64,000 bases of DNA from Rhizobium sp. S152 (GCF_030380735.1 NZ_JAUDRZ010000010.1:1-64000), one strand, 5' to 3'. Positions 54,705 through 62,920 are shown, numbered from the stretch's first letter. Notes: generated from the letters alone by a model not told the origin. Program-made: numbers and translations.

Positions 54705-56204
54705 ATGACCCAAGCCCTCGAAAACACGCGCCGCCAACCCTTTGCCTTCGACAACAGCTATTCCAGGCTGCCGCAGCATTTCTTCGCGCGGCAAACGCCT
54801 TCGCGTGCAGAAGAGCCGTGGCTGATAAAGCTGAACGAGCCGCTGGCGAAGGAACTCGGGCTCGATGTCGAGATGCTGAAGCGCGACGGAGCCGAGATCT
54901 TCTCGGGCAATATGGTGCCCGAGGGCGCCGATCCGCTGGCGATGGCCTATGCCGGACATCAGTTCGGCGGCTTCGTGCCACAGCTCGGCGACGGGCGGGC
55001 AATCCTCCTCGGCGAGGTGATCGACATCCACGGCAGGCGGCGCGACATCCAGCTCAAGGGCGCCGGGCAGACGCCGTTTTCGCGGCGCGGCGACGGACGC
55101 GCGGCGCTGGGGCCAGTGCTTCGCGAATATATCGTCAGCGAAGCCATGCATGCGCTCGGCATACCCGCCACGCGGGCGCTGGCCGCGGTCTCGACCGGCC
55201 AGCCGGTCTATCGCGAGCAGGTGCTGCCGGGCGCGGTGTTCACCCGCGTCGCGGCAAGCCATATTCGGGTGGGCACGTTCCAGTTCTTTGCCGCGCGCGG
55301 CGATGCCGAGGGTATCAGGGCGCTCGCCGATTATGTGATCGAGCGGCACTACCCTGACATCAAGGATGCCGCCAATCCCTATCTCGCGCTGTTCGAGGCG
55401 GTGTCGGAGCGGCAGGCGTCGCTGATCGCCCGGTGGCTGCATATCGGCTTCATCCATGGCGTGATGAACACCGACAACATGACCGTTTCGGGCGAGACGA
55501 TCGATTTCGGCCCCTGTGCCTTCATGGACAGCTATGACGCCGCAACTGTCTTCTCCTCGATCGACCAGAACGGGCGCTATGCCTATGCCAGCCAGCCCGG
55601 GATCGGCCAGTGGAATCTGGCGCGGCTCGGCGAGACGCTGCTGCCGCTGATCGATCCCGATCTGGAGAAGGCTGTCGCGGCGGCCAACATCGTGATCGAA
55701 CATTACGGCGAGCGTTTCCAGATCGACTGGCTGCGGGGGATGCGCGACAAGATCGGGCTTTCGACGGTCGAGGACGACGATCTGGAACTTGTGCAATCGC
55801 TGCTATCAGCGATGCAGGCCGGACGGGCGGATTTCACGCTGACCTTCCTGCGGCTTTCGCACCTTGCCGCCGATAACGGCAGCGAGGCCGCCTTCCTCGC
55901 GACCTTCGCGGAACCCGACGCGGCCGCAGCATGGCTGGGACGCTGGCACGAACGGCTGGAACGCGAGACGTGGCCGGCAGCGGAGCGCAGCGCCGCGATG
56001 CTCAAGGTCAACCCGGCCTTCATTCCGCGCAACCACCGCATCGAGCAAGCAATCACCGCCGCGGTCGAGGATGCCGATTTCTCGTTGTTCGAGGCGCTGC
56101 TCAAGGTGCTGTCCAGGCCTTACGAGGAGCAACCGGACTTCGCGCCCTATATGGAGCCGCCCAAGCCGGAGGAGCGCGTGCTGCAGACCTTCTGCGGGAC
56201 CTGA
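54705..56204 (+). CDS. selO: Protein adenylyltransferase SelO (YdiU)
   Basis: This 499-residue protein is the pseudokinase-fold AMPylator SelO, which transfers AMP to protein Ser/Thr/Tyr. The nucleotide site has YAGHQFGGFVPQLGDGRAILLGEV (about 82-105) and DIQLKGAGQTPFSRRGDGRAAL (about 113-134). The metal-binding region is HGVMNTDNMTVSGETIDFGPCAFMD (about 250-276). It is expressed under redox stress in other bacteria. The ATG at 54705 follows a TTG two codons earlier. It is complete. Confidence 0.94.
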   Translation: MTQALENTRRQPFAFDNSYSRLPQHFFARQTPSRAEEPWLIKLNEPLAKELGLDVEMLKRDGAEIFSGNMVPEGADPLAMAYAGHQFGGFVPQLGDGRAILLGEVIDIHGRRRDIQLKGAGQTPFSRRGDGRAALGPVLREYIVSEAMHALGIPATRALAAVSTGQPVYREQVLPGAVFTRVAASHIRVGTFQFFAARGDAEGIRALADYVIERHYPDIKDAANPYLALFEAVSERQASLIARWLHIGFIHGVMNTDNMTVSGETIDFGPCAFMDSYDAATVFSSIDQNGRYAYASQPGIGQWNLARLGETLLPLIDPDLEKAVAAANIVIEHYGERFQIDWLRGMRDKIGLSTVEDDDLELVQSLLSAMQAGRADFTLTFLRLSHLAADNGSEAAFLATFAEPDAAAAWLGRWHERLERETWPAAERSAAMLKVNPAFIPRNHRIEQAITAAVEDADFSLFEALLKVLSRPYEEQPDFAPYMEPPKPEERVLQTFCGT

Positions 56205-56373
56205 TCCCGGCATCTTGCCGAAGTGCCCGGCCGCCCCCAATTGTGGCGGTTGAAAGGCAGCACCCCTGCCCTAGTTGAAATTCAAGCGGTTACGCGTCGT
56301 TCAACCGGCGCGCCCCTGCGCGATCCTTCCCGATTTCTCGGGACGACATGCATTTCAGCTGGAGACCGGCCAT

Positions 56374-58710
56374 ATGGCGATCGTCGTTACCTCCCTTCTT
56401 TTCATTCTCATCGGATTGGCGCTTGGCGGCGGCGGGCTTTGGCTCGTGCTGCTTGGCGGCAGCTTCTTCTATCTCTTCGCGGGCGTCATGTTCCTGCTGA
56501 CGGCGGTGCTGCTCTTGCGGCGCACGGCGGCGGCGCTATGGGTCTATGCCGTCCTCGTCATTGCTGCGCTCGGCTGGGCGATCTGGGAGGTCGGCTTCGA
56601 CTGGTGGCAGCTTGGGCCGCGCGGTGGGCTCATCATCCTGCTCGGCCTGTGGCTGCTCACACCCTGGGTGCGGCGGCCGCTCGGCTTCTACGGCACGACG
56701 GGCACCGCCTATGCCGCCAATCCGTGGCCGCTCGCCATTCCCGTGCTCGTGGCGATCGTGGTTGCCGGATATTCCATGACGACGAGCCCGCACGACCGGC
56801 ACGGCGACCTGCCGACGGCGATGACGGGCACAACCAATTTCGGCGGCGCGGTCAGCGACGGGGCGTGGCACCAGTATGGCCGCACGCCGTTCGGCCAGCG
56901 TTATTCGCCGGTGGACCAGATCAATGTCAGCAACGTCAAGGACCTGAAGGAGGTCTGGCGCTACCAGACCGGCGACGTGAAGCGTCCCGACGACGTCGGC
57001 GAGACGACCTACCAGGTCACGCCGCTGAAGATCGGCGATACGCTCTATCTCTGCACGCCACACAACTGGGCGATCGCGCTCGATGCGAAGACCGGCCACG
57101 AAAAGTGGAAGTTCGACGCCAATTCCGGTATGAACCCGGATCGCCAGCATCAGACGTGCCGCGGCGTGACCTATTATCATGACACCGCGACGGCCTCCGG
57201 CGCGCCCTGCGTCGACCGCGTCTACCTGCCGACCTCGGATGCCCGGCTGATCGCTCTCGACGCGCTCGACGGCAAGGTGTGCACCAGCTTCGCCGACCAG
57301 GGCACGCTGCATCTCGAAAAGGGCATGAAATACAATCCGGCCGGCTACTACTACTCGACCTCGCCGCCTGTCGCGATCAACGGCAAGCTGATCATCGGCG
57401 GCGCCGTCAACGACAACTACTCGACCAAGGAGCAATCCGGCGTCATCCGCGCCTTCGACATCAACACCGGCGCGCTGGTCTGGAACTGGGATTCGGGCAA
57501 CCCCGACGTCACGACGCCGCTACCCGAGGGCCAGACCTACACCACGAACTCGCCGAACAGCTGGTCCGTCCTTTCCGCCGACGAAGGGCTCGGGCTGATC
57601 TACGTGCCGCTCGGCAACCAGGTGCCCGACCAGCTCGGCATGGGCAGAAGCGCCAATGTCGAGAAGTTCTCCTCCTCGGTCGTCGCGCTCGACATGAGGA
57701 CCGGGCAGCTGAGGTGGGTGCAGCAGTTCGTGCACCACGACCTCTGGGACATGGACGTTCCCGCACAGCCGGTGCTCTTCGACATGAAGAAGGCCGACGG
57801 CACGGTCGTTCCGGCGCTGGTGGCGCCGACCAAGCAGGGCGACATCTACGTGCTCGACCGCCGCACCGGCGAGCCGATCATCCCGTTCAAGGAGATCCCG
57901 GCTCCGCAGGGCACCATCCCCGAGGATCACGCCTCTCCGACGCAGCCGATCTCCGACCTCACCTTCTCGCCGCCGCCCTTGCAGGAGAAGGACATGTGGG
58001 GTGTCTCGCTGTTCGACCAGCTGGCCTGCCGCATCGACTTCCACCGCTACAAGTACGAGGGCCGCTACACACCGCCCTCGCTTCAGGGGTCGATCATCTT
58101 TCCCGGCAATTTCGGCACCTTCAACTGGGGCTCGGTGGCCGTCGATCCGGAGCGGCAGGTGATGTTCGGCATGCCGACCTACCTGGCCTTCACCTCTCGC
58201 CTCGTTCCCGCCGCCGACATCCCGCCGCGCGGACAGGACGAGAAGGGCAGCGAGCAGGGCCTGAACCGCAACGATGGCGCGCCCTACGGCGTGTTCATGG
58301 GACCGTTCCTCGGCCCGCTCGGCATTCCCTGCCAGGCGCCGCCATGGGGCTATGTGGCCGGCGTCGATCTGCTGACCGGCAAGACCGCCTACAAGCTGAA
58401 GAACGGCACGGTCGAGGACATGAGCCCGCTGCCGCTGCCCTTCAAGGTCGGCGTTCCCGGCATCGGCGGCCCGATGATGACCAAGGGCGGCGTCGCCTTC
58501 ATGGGGGCCGCGGTCGACAATTACCTGCGCGCCTATGACGTCACCAACGGCCAGATCCTGTGGGAGGCACGCCTGCCGGCGGGCGGCCAGTCGACGCCGA
58601 TGACCTACACGACATCGGACAACAAGCAGTATGTCGTCATGGTAGCCGGCGGGCACGGTTCGATCGGCACGCAGCCGGGCGACTATGTGATCGGCTACAG
58701 CCTGCCGTGA
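56374..58710 (+). CDS. gcd: Membrane-bound PQQ-dependent glucose/quinate-type dehydrogenase
   Basis: This 778-residue enzyme oxidises glucose (or a related polyol) at the periplasmic face and passes electrons to ubiquinone. Five N-terminal transmembrane helices (about 3-130) are followed by an eight-bladed PQQ propeller (about 155-778) with HQTCRGVTYYHD, the LSVDEGLGLIYVPLGNQVPD-type quinone-binding region and a late GGPMMTKGGVAFMGAAVDNYLRAYD motif. GGAG lies 9 nt before the ATG at 56374. No PQQ biosynthesis genes are in the window. Gluconic acid production could aid phosphate solubilisation. Confidence 0.9.
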   Translation: MAIVVTSLLFILIGLALGGGGLWLVLLGGSFFYLFAGVMFLLTAVLLLRRTAAALWVYAVLVIAALGWAIWEVGFDWWQLGPRGGLIILLGLWLLTPWVRRPLGFYGTTGTAYAANPWPLAIPVLVAIVVAGYSMTTSPHDRHGDLPTAMTGTTNFGGAVSDGAWHQYGRTPFGQRYSPVDQINVSNVKDLKEVWRYQTGDVKRPDDVGETTYQVTPLKIGDTLYLCTPHNWAIALDAKTGHEKWKFDANSGMNPDRQHQTCRGVTYYHDTATASGAPCVDRVYLPTSDARLIALDALDGKVCTSFADQGTLHLEKGMKYNPAGYYYSTSPPVAINGKLIIGGAVNDNYSTKEQSGVIRAFDINTGALVWNWDSGNPDVTTPLPEGQTYTTNSPNSWSVLSADEGLGLIYVPLGNQVPDQLGMGRSANVEKFSSSVVALDMRTGQLRWVQQFVHHDLWDMDVPAQPVLFDMKKADGTVVPALVAPTKQGDIYVLDRRTGEPIIPFKEIPAPQGTIPEDHASPTQPISDLTFSPPPLQEKDMWGVSLFDQLACRIDFHRYKYEGRYTPPSLQGSIIFPGNFGTFNWGSVAVDPERQVMFGMPTYLAFTSRLVPAADIPPRGQDEKGSEQGLNRNDGAPYGVFMGPFLGPLGIPCQAPPWGYVAGVDLLTGKTAYKLKNGTVEDMSPLPLPFKVGVPGIGGPMMTKGGVAFMGAAVDNYLRAYDVTNGQILWEARLPAGGQSTPMTYTTSDNKQYVVMVAGGHGSIGTQPGDYVIGYSLP

Positions 58711-58733
58711 CAGGCAACCATCCGACGATAAGA

Positions 58734-58762
58734 ACGGCCGCCTCGCGCGGCCGTTTTCGTTT
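58734..58762 (+). terminator. Intrinsic terminator after gcd
   Basis: ACGGCCGC pairs perfectly with GCGGCCGT around CTCGC, followed by TTTTCGTTT. It lies 24 bp past the stop codon of the dehydrogenase gene and is a convincing terminator. Confidence 0.93.
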
Positions 58763-58830
58763 GTGACAGGGCAAGGCTGGCGCAGGCTTGCGCGGCAATG
58801 CTCCCCCGCATTGTTTCAGGGGGAATTTTC

Positions 58831-59289
58831 ATGAAGATCAGTGACAGCATTTCCAGCACCTACGGCCTCAGCGGCCTGTTCCAGCAATCCGGCCAGCGCG
58901 GCAAGCAGCAGCCGCTGACGATCGAAAACAGCGTTCGCCAAAGCGGCGCCTCGCTGGCGCCGAGCACTACGCCAACCTCGATCTCCAGCACCATGTGGGC
59001 GCTGCAGGCGACCGACGAAAGCCAGACGATGTCGGGCACGGAAGACGAGACCAAGACCCGCAACGCCGCGCTTGCCAGCGAGTTCAGCGATCTCGCCAAC
59101 ATGTCGCTCGCCGAGCGCATCCGCAAGCAGGTGCTCGACAGCCTGGGCCTGACGGAAGACAGCCTGAACGCCATGCCGGCCGAGGAGCGCGCGGCGATCG
59201 AAAAGCAGATCGCCGAAGAGGTGAAGCGCCAACTGACCGGCAACACCGACAACGGCACGGACGAAACGACCGATCCGGCTACACTCTGA
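58831..59289 (+). CDS. Conserved hypothetical Ser/Thr/Glu-rich protein
   Basis: This 152-residue protein starts at an ATG with AGGGGAA upstream. It has no transmembrane segment. The first half is low-complexity and Ser/Thr/Gln-rich, the second is helical (AERIRKQVLDSLGLTEDSLNAMPAEERAAIEKQIAEEVKRQL) and resembles rhizobial hypothetical proteins. A strong hairpin terminator follows. Function unknown. Confidence 0.7.
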   Translation: MKISDSISSTYGLSGLFQQSGQRGKQQPLTIENSVRQSGASLAPSTTPTSISSTMWALQATDESQTMSGTEDETKTRNAALASEFSDLANMSLAERIRKQVLDSLGLTEDSLNAMPAEERAAIEKQIAEEVKRQLTGNTDNGTDETTDPATL

Positions 59290-59305
59290 GCGAGTTCACA
59301 GATTG

Positions 59306-59355
59306 ATTCAAACGGATACGGCGGAGATTCATGTCTCCGCCGCATCGTTTTGAAT
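59306..59355. terminator. Hairpin terminator between convergent genes
   Basis: CGGCGGAGA (59319-59327) pairs perfectly with TCTCCGCCG (59334-59342). Outer arms ATTCAAACG and CGTTTTGAAT extend the stem with a bulge. The T-run lies within the outer arm. It ends the plus-strand gene at 58831 and abuts the vapC remnant. Confidence 0.85.
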
Positions 59356-59368
59356 TGGCTCGCTTATT

Positions 59369-59485
59369 TCAGGATTCCATGGGCGAGATCACCCGGTGCG
59401 GATATTTCTGCAGACGAACAAGCAACTCCCGAGCATCGCTTTCCCTGATCAGGATGGATGTTAAGGCCGATGCATCTATGAACAA
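59369..59485 (-). pseudogene. vapC toxin remnant (truncated PIN-domain gene)
   Basis: The frame after the vapB stop starts with TTG at 59485 and reads LFIDASALTSILIRESDARE, then a short stretch ending ISPMES and a TGA at 59369. FIDASALTSIL with its first acidic residue is the standard VapC opening, and ISP is where the next conserved region begins. Only 38 of about 130 codons remain; nothing PIN-like is found beyond the stop. A terminator lies at the break. The product cannot be an active nuclease, as the later acidic residues are missing. Confidence 0.8.
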
Positions 59486-59488
59486 CGG

Positions 59489-59731
59489 CTAGTCCTCATA
59501 TAGACTATCGATGAAAGCCTTGTCAGCAGGCGGACCTCTGTCCTCGCCGGCGCGAGCCCTCAGTGCGCGGCCATAGGCGAGGCCACGCTCAACGAGAGAT
59601 TCATCGTCTTTATCTCGTTCAATTTCATGCAATAGAGCCTGCCTGATCACTTCGGCTTTACTCTGCTTGCGAGACGTTGCGAGCTTTTCCGCAAGCTCTT
59701 CGACGTCGTCGTTGTTGATATAGAGTGCCAT
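59489..59731 (-). CDS. vapB: VapB-family antitoxin, orphaned
   Basis: This 80-residue protein is an RHH antitoxin of the VapB/Rv0623 type: ALYINNDDVEELAEKLATSRKQSKAEVIRQALLHE (about 2-36), followed by an acidic, Asp-rich tail that ends in FIDSLYED. Its toxin partner downstream is a truncated remnant, so it may now act alone as a DNA-binding protein or be on its way to loss. Confidence 0.88.
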   Translation of the reverse strand: MALYINNDDVEELAEKLATSRKQSKAEVIRQALLHEIERDKDDESLVERGLAYGRALRARAGEDRGPPADKAFIDSLYED

Positions 59732-59800
59732 GGGGTCTCTCCGATATACCCAATATAATCTCGGGATATCCGCCCAGCAAGCGGCGACGTCTTCGTCCCC

Positions 59801-60688
59801 TCACACCATCCCGGCGACGATCTTTCCGACCTCGGCGAAAACCGGGTTGATCTCGGCGACCGGGACCTTGGCTTCGCCCACATAGGTGGTGACGAGGATG
59901 GGGCCGCGGCCGGTGGGCCAGATGATGGCGATGTCGGCGGCCGAGCCGTTGCGGCCGGTGCCGGTCTTGTCGCCGATCTTCCAACTATCCGGCAGGCCGG
60001 CGCGCAGGCGGGCGGCGCCGGTGGTGCTGGCGACCATCCATTCGGCGAGCTTCTGCTGCGACGGCTCCGTCAGCACGGTGCCCAGCGTGATGTTGCCCAG
60101 CGTGTCGAGCATGGCGTCCGGCGTCGTCGTATCCTTGGGATCACCGGCCTTGGCCTCGTTGAGATCGGGCTCCCAGCGGTCGAGGCGGGTGGAGCCGTCG
60201 CCGATGGTGCGCAGCCAGTTCGTCAGTTCCTTCGGGCCGCCGAAGCTCTCCAGCAGCAGGTTGCCGGCGGTGTTGTCGCTAAGGGTGATGGCCGCCTTGC
60301 ACAGTTCGCCTACGCTCATCCCCTCGTCGCCGACATGCAGTTCGGTTTCCGGTGAATAGGTCACCAGCTTGTCCTTGTCGTAGACGACGCGGCGCTCGAG
60401 GTTCTCCTTGCCTGCATCGACGCGCGACAGCACGAAGCCGGCGGCCAGCACCTTGAAGGTGCTGCACAGCGCGAAGCTCTCGGTCTCGCGATAGCCGAAG
60501 GAGATATTGGTCTCGGTATCGATCGCCGACACGCCGATACGGCCGCCGATCTGCTTTTCGAGTTCGCCCATGCGCTTGTCGATGTCGTCGTCGCTTTCGG
60601 CGGCGCGGGTAATACCCGGCAGGAAAAGCGCCGGGGACAGCAATGCGGAACCGAGAAGCGTGCGGCGGCGGATCGAAAAACGATGCAT
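59801..60688 (-). CDS. Class A beta-lactamase
   Basis: This 295-residue enzyme hydrolyses penicillins and possibly cephalosporins in the periplasm. The nucleophile is Ser76 in STFK (76-79), SDN at 136-138, the general base Glu172 in the omega loop (WEPDLNEA) and KTG at 240-242. The N-terminus has a twin-arginine-like RRRTLLGSALL sequence and an Ala-rich signal (about 5-30). A Cys precedes the active Ser, as in some carbapenemases, but the partner Cys is absent. It is complete and not near mobile elements. Confidence 0.95.
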   Translation of the reverse strand: MHRFSIRRRTLLGSALLSPALFLPGITRAAESDDDIDKRMGELEKQIGGRIGVSAIDTETNISFGYRETESFALCSTFKVLAAGFVLSRVDAGKENLERRVVYDKDKLVTYSPETELHVGDEGMSVGELCKAAITLSDNTAGNLLLESFGGPKELTNWLRTIGDGSTRLDRWEPDLNEAKAGDPKDTTTPDAMLDTLGNITLGTVLTEPSQQKLAEWMVASTTGAARLRAGLPDSWKIGDKTGTGRNGSAADIAIIWPTGRGPILVTTYVGEAKVPVAEINPVFAEVGKIVAGMV

Positions 60689-60823
60689 GAAAACCTCTGC
60701 CAGAATCGATGAAGATCAATGTTGACAGGGGTAGAGCGGGATTGTGGCCCGCTTGCGTCGCCTGCCTTTGGAATGCGACGATCTTTCAGAATGCATTCCC
60801 GGCATCAAGCCCTATTTGAGGCA

Positions 60824-61846
60824 TCAGGCAGCCTGTTTTCCCGCCATCTGCGTGACCTCCACGGTGACGTGCGAGAGCTGGCCGAGCGACGCGAGCTTCT
60901 CCTTGTAGAAGGACGGCGCGCGCGGGGCAGAAGTCGCCACCGCGACGATGGCCGCATGGTGGCCCGGGCCGACCTGCCAGACGTGCAGATCGGTGATCTC
61001 GTCGCCATCGGTCTCGACCACTGTGCGGATCGCCTTGGGAAGATCGCCCGCCGCCGGCAGGCTGTCGAGCAGGACGGCGCCGGACGCCTTCATCAGGCCC
61101 CAGGCCCATTGCGCGATGATGACGCCGCCGACGATGCCCATCAGCGGATCGAGCCAGAGCCAGCCGTAAAGGCTGCCGAGCAGGAGGGCGGCGATGGCGA
61201 GAACGGAGGTCAGCGCGTCGGCGATGACGTGGACATAGGCGGCGCGCATGTTGTTGTCGGTGGCGCGCGCTGCATGGCTTGCGTGGGCGCCGTGATGGTG
61301 CGCATGGTCGCCGTGGTGGGCGTGCGAGCCGGGGTGCGCGTGGTTCCCATGGCTCCCATGGCTGTGCCCGTGGGCATGGCCGTGGTGATGATGGTCGTCT
61401 CTCAGCAACCAGGCGCTCAGCACGTTGACGGAGAGGCCGAGGACGGCGACGCCGATTGCCTGCGAGAAGCTGATCGGAACGGGATTGGCGATGCGCAGCA
61501 CGCTTTCATACGCCATCAGCAGCGCGATGAGGGCAAGGATGATGGCGCTGGCGAAACCGGCGAGATCGCCCAGCTTGCCGGTGCCGAAGGTGAAGCGCGG
61601 ATTGTGGGCCTGGCGGCGGGCGTAGAGATAGGCCACCGCCGAGATCAGCATGGCGCTGGCATGGGTCGACATGTGCCAGCCGTCGGCGACCAGCGCCATC
61701 GAGCCGTACCAGGTGCCGGCGGCGATCTCGGCCACCATCATCGAGGCGGTCAGCGCGATGACGAGCCAGATGCGGCGGGTGTTGCGGTCGTGATCCTCGC
61801 CGAGGAAGACGTGCTCGTGCTGCAGGGTTTCTGTCTGTGCGCTTAT
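60824..61846 (-). CDS. dmeF: Cobalt/nickel cation diffusion facilitator DmeF
   Basis: This protein of 340 residues (if translated from 61846) is a CDF exporter with six transmembrane helices. It has a His-rich loop (HHHHGHAHGHSHGSHGNHAH and more, about 150-190) and metal sites ADGWHMSTH and HVIADALTS. The first ATG in frame is at 61741, but 35 codons before it encode QHEHVFLGEDHDRNTRR, the conserved DmeF N-terminus, plus the first part of the first transmembrane helix. The only start-like position is an ATA at 61846, with AAGGAG (61853-61858) exactly 6 nt upstream. It follows dmeR by 39 bp. Confidence 0.88.
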   Translation of the reverse strand: MSAQTETLQHEHVFLGEDHDRNTRRIWLVIALTASMMVAEIAAGTWYGSMALVADGWHMSTHASAMLISAVAYLYARRQAHNPRFTFGTGKLGDLAGFASAIILALIALLMAYESVLRIANPVPISFSQAIGVAVLGLSVNVLSAWLLRDDHHHHGHAHGHSHGSHGNHAHPGSHAHHGDHAHHHGAHASHAARATDNNMRAAYVHVIADALTSVLAIAALLLGSLYGWLWLDPLMGIVGGVIIAQWAWGLMKASGAVLLDSLPAAGDLPKAIRTVVETDGDEITDLHVWQVGPGHHAAIVAVATSAPRAPSFYKEKLASLGQLSHVTVEVTQMAGKQAA

Positions 61847-61885
61847 CGCACGCTCCTTATGAATGGTCTCGCGCGCTCGGGCGCA

Positions 61886-62164
61886 TCAGCGGATGTAGGT
61901 TCTCAGAACTTCGGAGATTTCCTCGACGGCCTCGCTGCGCGCCTTTTCGTCAGCGGCATGCAGGACATGCTCATGCAGGTGATCGTCGAGCACCTCGCCG
62001 GTCAGGCCGTTGAGCGCGCCGCGAATGGAGGACAAAAGCTGCAGGATCTCGCCGCAGGGCTTCTCTGCCTCGAGCGCGCGCTCGACCGCGTCCATCTGGC
62101 CCTTCAGCCTGTTGATGCGGGCGATCAGCTTCTTCTTGTTATGCTGGGTGTGGGACATGCTCAT
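61886..62164 (-). CDS. dmeR: DmeR, metal-responsive CsoR/FrmR-family repressor
   Basis: This 92-residue all-helical protein is a CsoR/RcnR/FrmR repressor. KKKLIARINRLKGQMDAVERALEAEKPCGEILQLLSSIRGALNGL carries the family metal site: Cys37 and His62 and His66 in DDHLHEHV, with His4 near the N-terminus as in nickel/cobalt sensors. It should repress dmeRF and release DNA on cobalt or nickel binding. The operator is at 62169-62194. Confidence 0.92.
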   Translation of the reverse strand: MSMSHTQHNKKKLIARINRLKGQMDAVERALEAEKPCGEILQLLSSIRGALNGLTGEVLDDHLHEHVLHAADEKARSEAVEEISEVLRTYIR

Positions 62165-62168
62165 CTCT

Positions 62169-62194
62169 ATATAGGATAGGGGGGTATCCTATAT
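62169..62194. promoter_or_regulatory. DmeR operator
   Basis: ATAGGATA (62171-62178), six G, then TATCCTAT (62185-62192) form a perfect palindrome. One further base pair on each side (62170/62193 and 62169/62194) extends the arms to 10 bp. A G-tract flanked by inverted AT-containing arms is the operator style of RcnR/FrmR-type repressors. It sits 4 bp upstream of the dmeR start. Confidence 0.85.
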
Positions 62195-62227
62195 TAAGTG
62201 AAACGATAAGGAAAGACCGCGGCCCGC

Positions 62228-62258
62228 TTGACAAGACAAGCATTTGGGAAGATGTATT
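62228..62258 (+). promoter_or_regulatory. Promoter of the attenuator transcript
   Basis: A consensus -35 TTGACA lies at 62228-62233. The best -10, TGTATT (62253-62258), is at a 19-bp spacing, which would start transcription at or very near the leader ATG at 62264. A leaderless leader peptide is known for the rhizobial trp attenuator. No strong -10 lies at 17 bp. Confidence 0.6.
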
Positions 62259-62263
62259 CATCC

Positions 62264-62314
62264 ATGATCAAGAACGTGCACATCAACCGCTCGTATTTTT
62301 GGCTGTACCTGTAA
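62264..62314 (+). CDS. Attenuator leader peptide MIKNVHINRSYFWLYL
   Basis: This 16-codon frame ends in Tyr-Phe-Trp-Leu-Tyr-Leu and then TAA. Its stop is directly next to the first arm of an attenuator structure (62317). A cluster of aromatic codons right before the control codons is the mark of a transcription attenuator sensing aromatic aminoacyl-tRNA, or ribosome stalling by another cause. Weak GGGAAGA lies 11 nt upstream, so translation could also be leaderless. Confidence 0.8.
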   Translation: MIKNVHINRSYFWLYL

Positions 62315-62366
62315 GGGGCGGCTGGACAGATCTTATTGTCAACAAGCCGCCGTCAGGCGGCTTTGT
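62315..62366 (+). promoter_or_regulatory. Transcription attenuator with mutually exclusive hairpins
   Basis: Arm 1 is GGCGGCT (62317-62323), arm 2 is AGCCGCC (62345-62351) and arm 3 is GGCGGCT (62356-62362). Arms 2 and 3 form a terminator hairpin (loop GTCA) followed by TTGTTGT. Arms 1 and 2 form the competing antiterminator. Arm 1 begins right after the leader TAA, so a ribosome at the stop codon would block it and favour termination, while a ribosome stalled on the aromatic codons would leave it free. Confidence 0.82.
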
Positions 62367-62425
62367 TGTATCTCAAGCGTCCTGACGGCAGACCACCACG
62401 AAACGCCAAACTGGGACGCAAAGAC

Positions 62426-62920
62426 ATGACCGACATCGAAGACAGCGAAATCTCATTGATCCGCCCGCCGGTGATCAATATCCGCACGGCCAAGCCGCGC
62501 GATTTGCCCGAACTCAACGACATGATCGCGCTGCTCGCGAGGCATCACGGCGACGCCGCCGGCTCGACGCCGGAGCAGCTGGAGCGCGACCTGTTCGGCC
62601 CCCTGCCTTGGATCACCGCGCTGGTCGCGGAAACCGACGAGGGATTGATCGGCTACGCCATTCTCGTTCCGCTATACCGCGCTCAGGAAGGCGCGCGCGG
62701 CATGGACCTGCACCATCTCTTCGTGCGCGACGGCCATCGCGGCCACGGGGTCGGCCAGCATCTTGTCAACCGCGCCCGCGACACCGCCCGCAATGCCGGC
62801 TGCGGCTACCTTTCGGTCAGCGCCGCGACAGGCAACGTGCAGGCGCACCGCTTCTACGAACACATGGACTTCGTCCCGCGCCCGGTCACCGGCATGCGCT
62901 ATCTGCAGGCGCTGGCTTAG
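62426..62920 (+). CDS. GNAT N-acetyltransferase under attenuator control
   Basis: This 164-residue enzyme has the GNAT fold: IRTAKPRDLPELNDMIALLARHHGD start, FVRDGHRGHGVGQHLVNRARDTARNAGCGYLSVSAATGNVQAHRFYEHMDF acetyl-CoA region (about 102-150, P-loop HRGHGVGQHL). The substrate is not evident. The ATG at 62426 was chosen, as GGGACG precedes it; a TTG at 62336 in the attenuator would add unrelated sequence. Its control by an aromatic leader peptide suggests that the substrate may be an amino acid or a translation-active compound. Confidence 0.88.
   Translation: MTDIEDSEISLIRPPVINIRTAKPRDLPELNDMIALLARHHGDAAGSTPEQLERDLFGPLPWITALVAETDEGLIGYAILVPLYRAQEGARGMDLHHLFVRDGHRGHGVGQHLVNRARDTARNAGCGYLSVSAATGNVQAHRFYEHMDFVPRPVTGMRYLQALA

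Noticed and set aside
62336..62425. Extended start of the GNAT gene from TTG 62336
   Set aside because: This would place coding sequence over the attenuator terminator arms, and the extra residues do not resemble the family. ATG 62426 gives the normal fold start.
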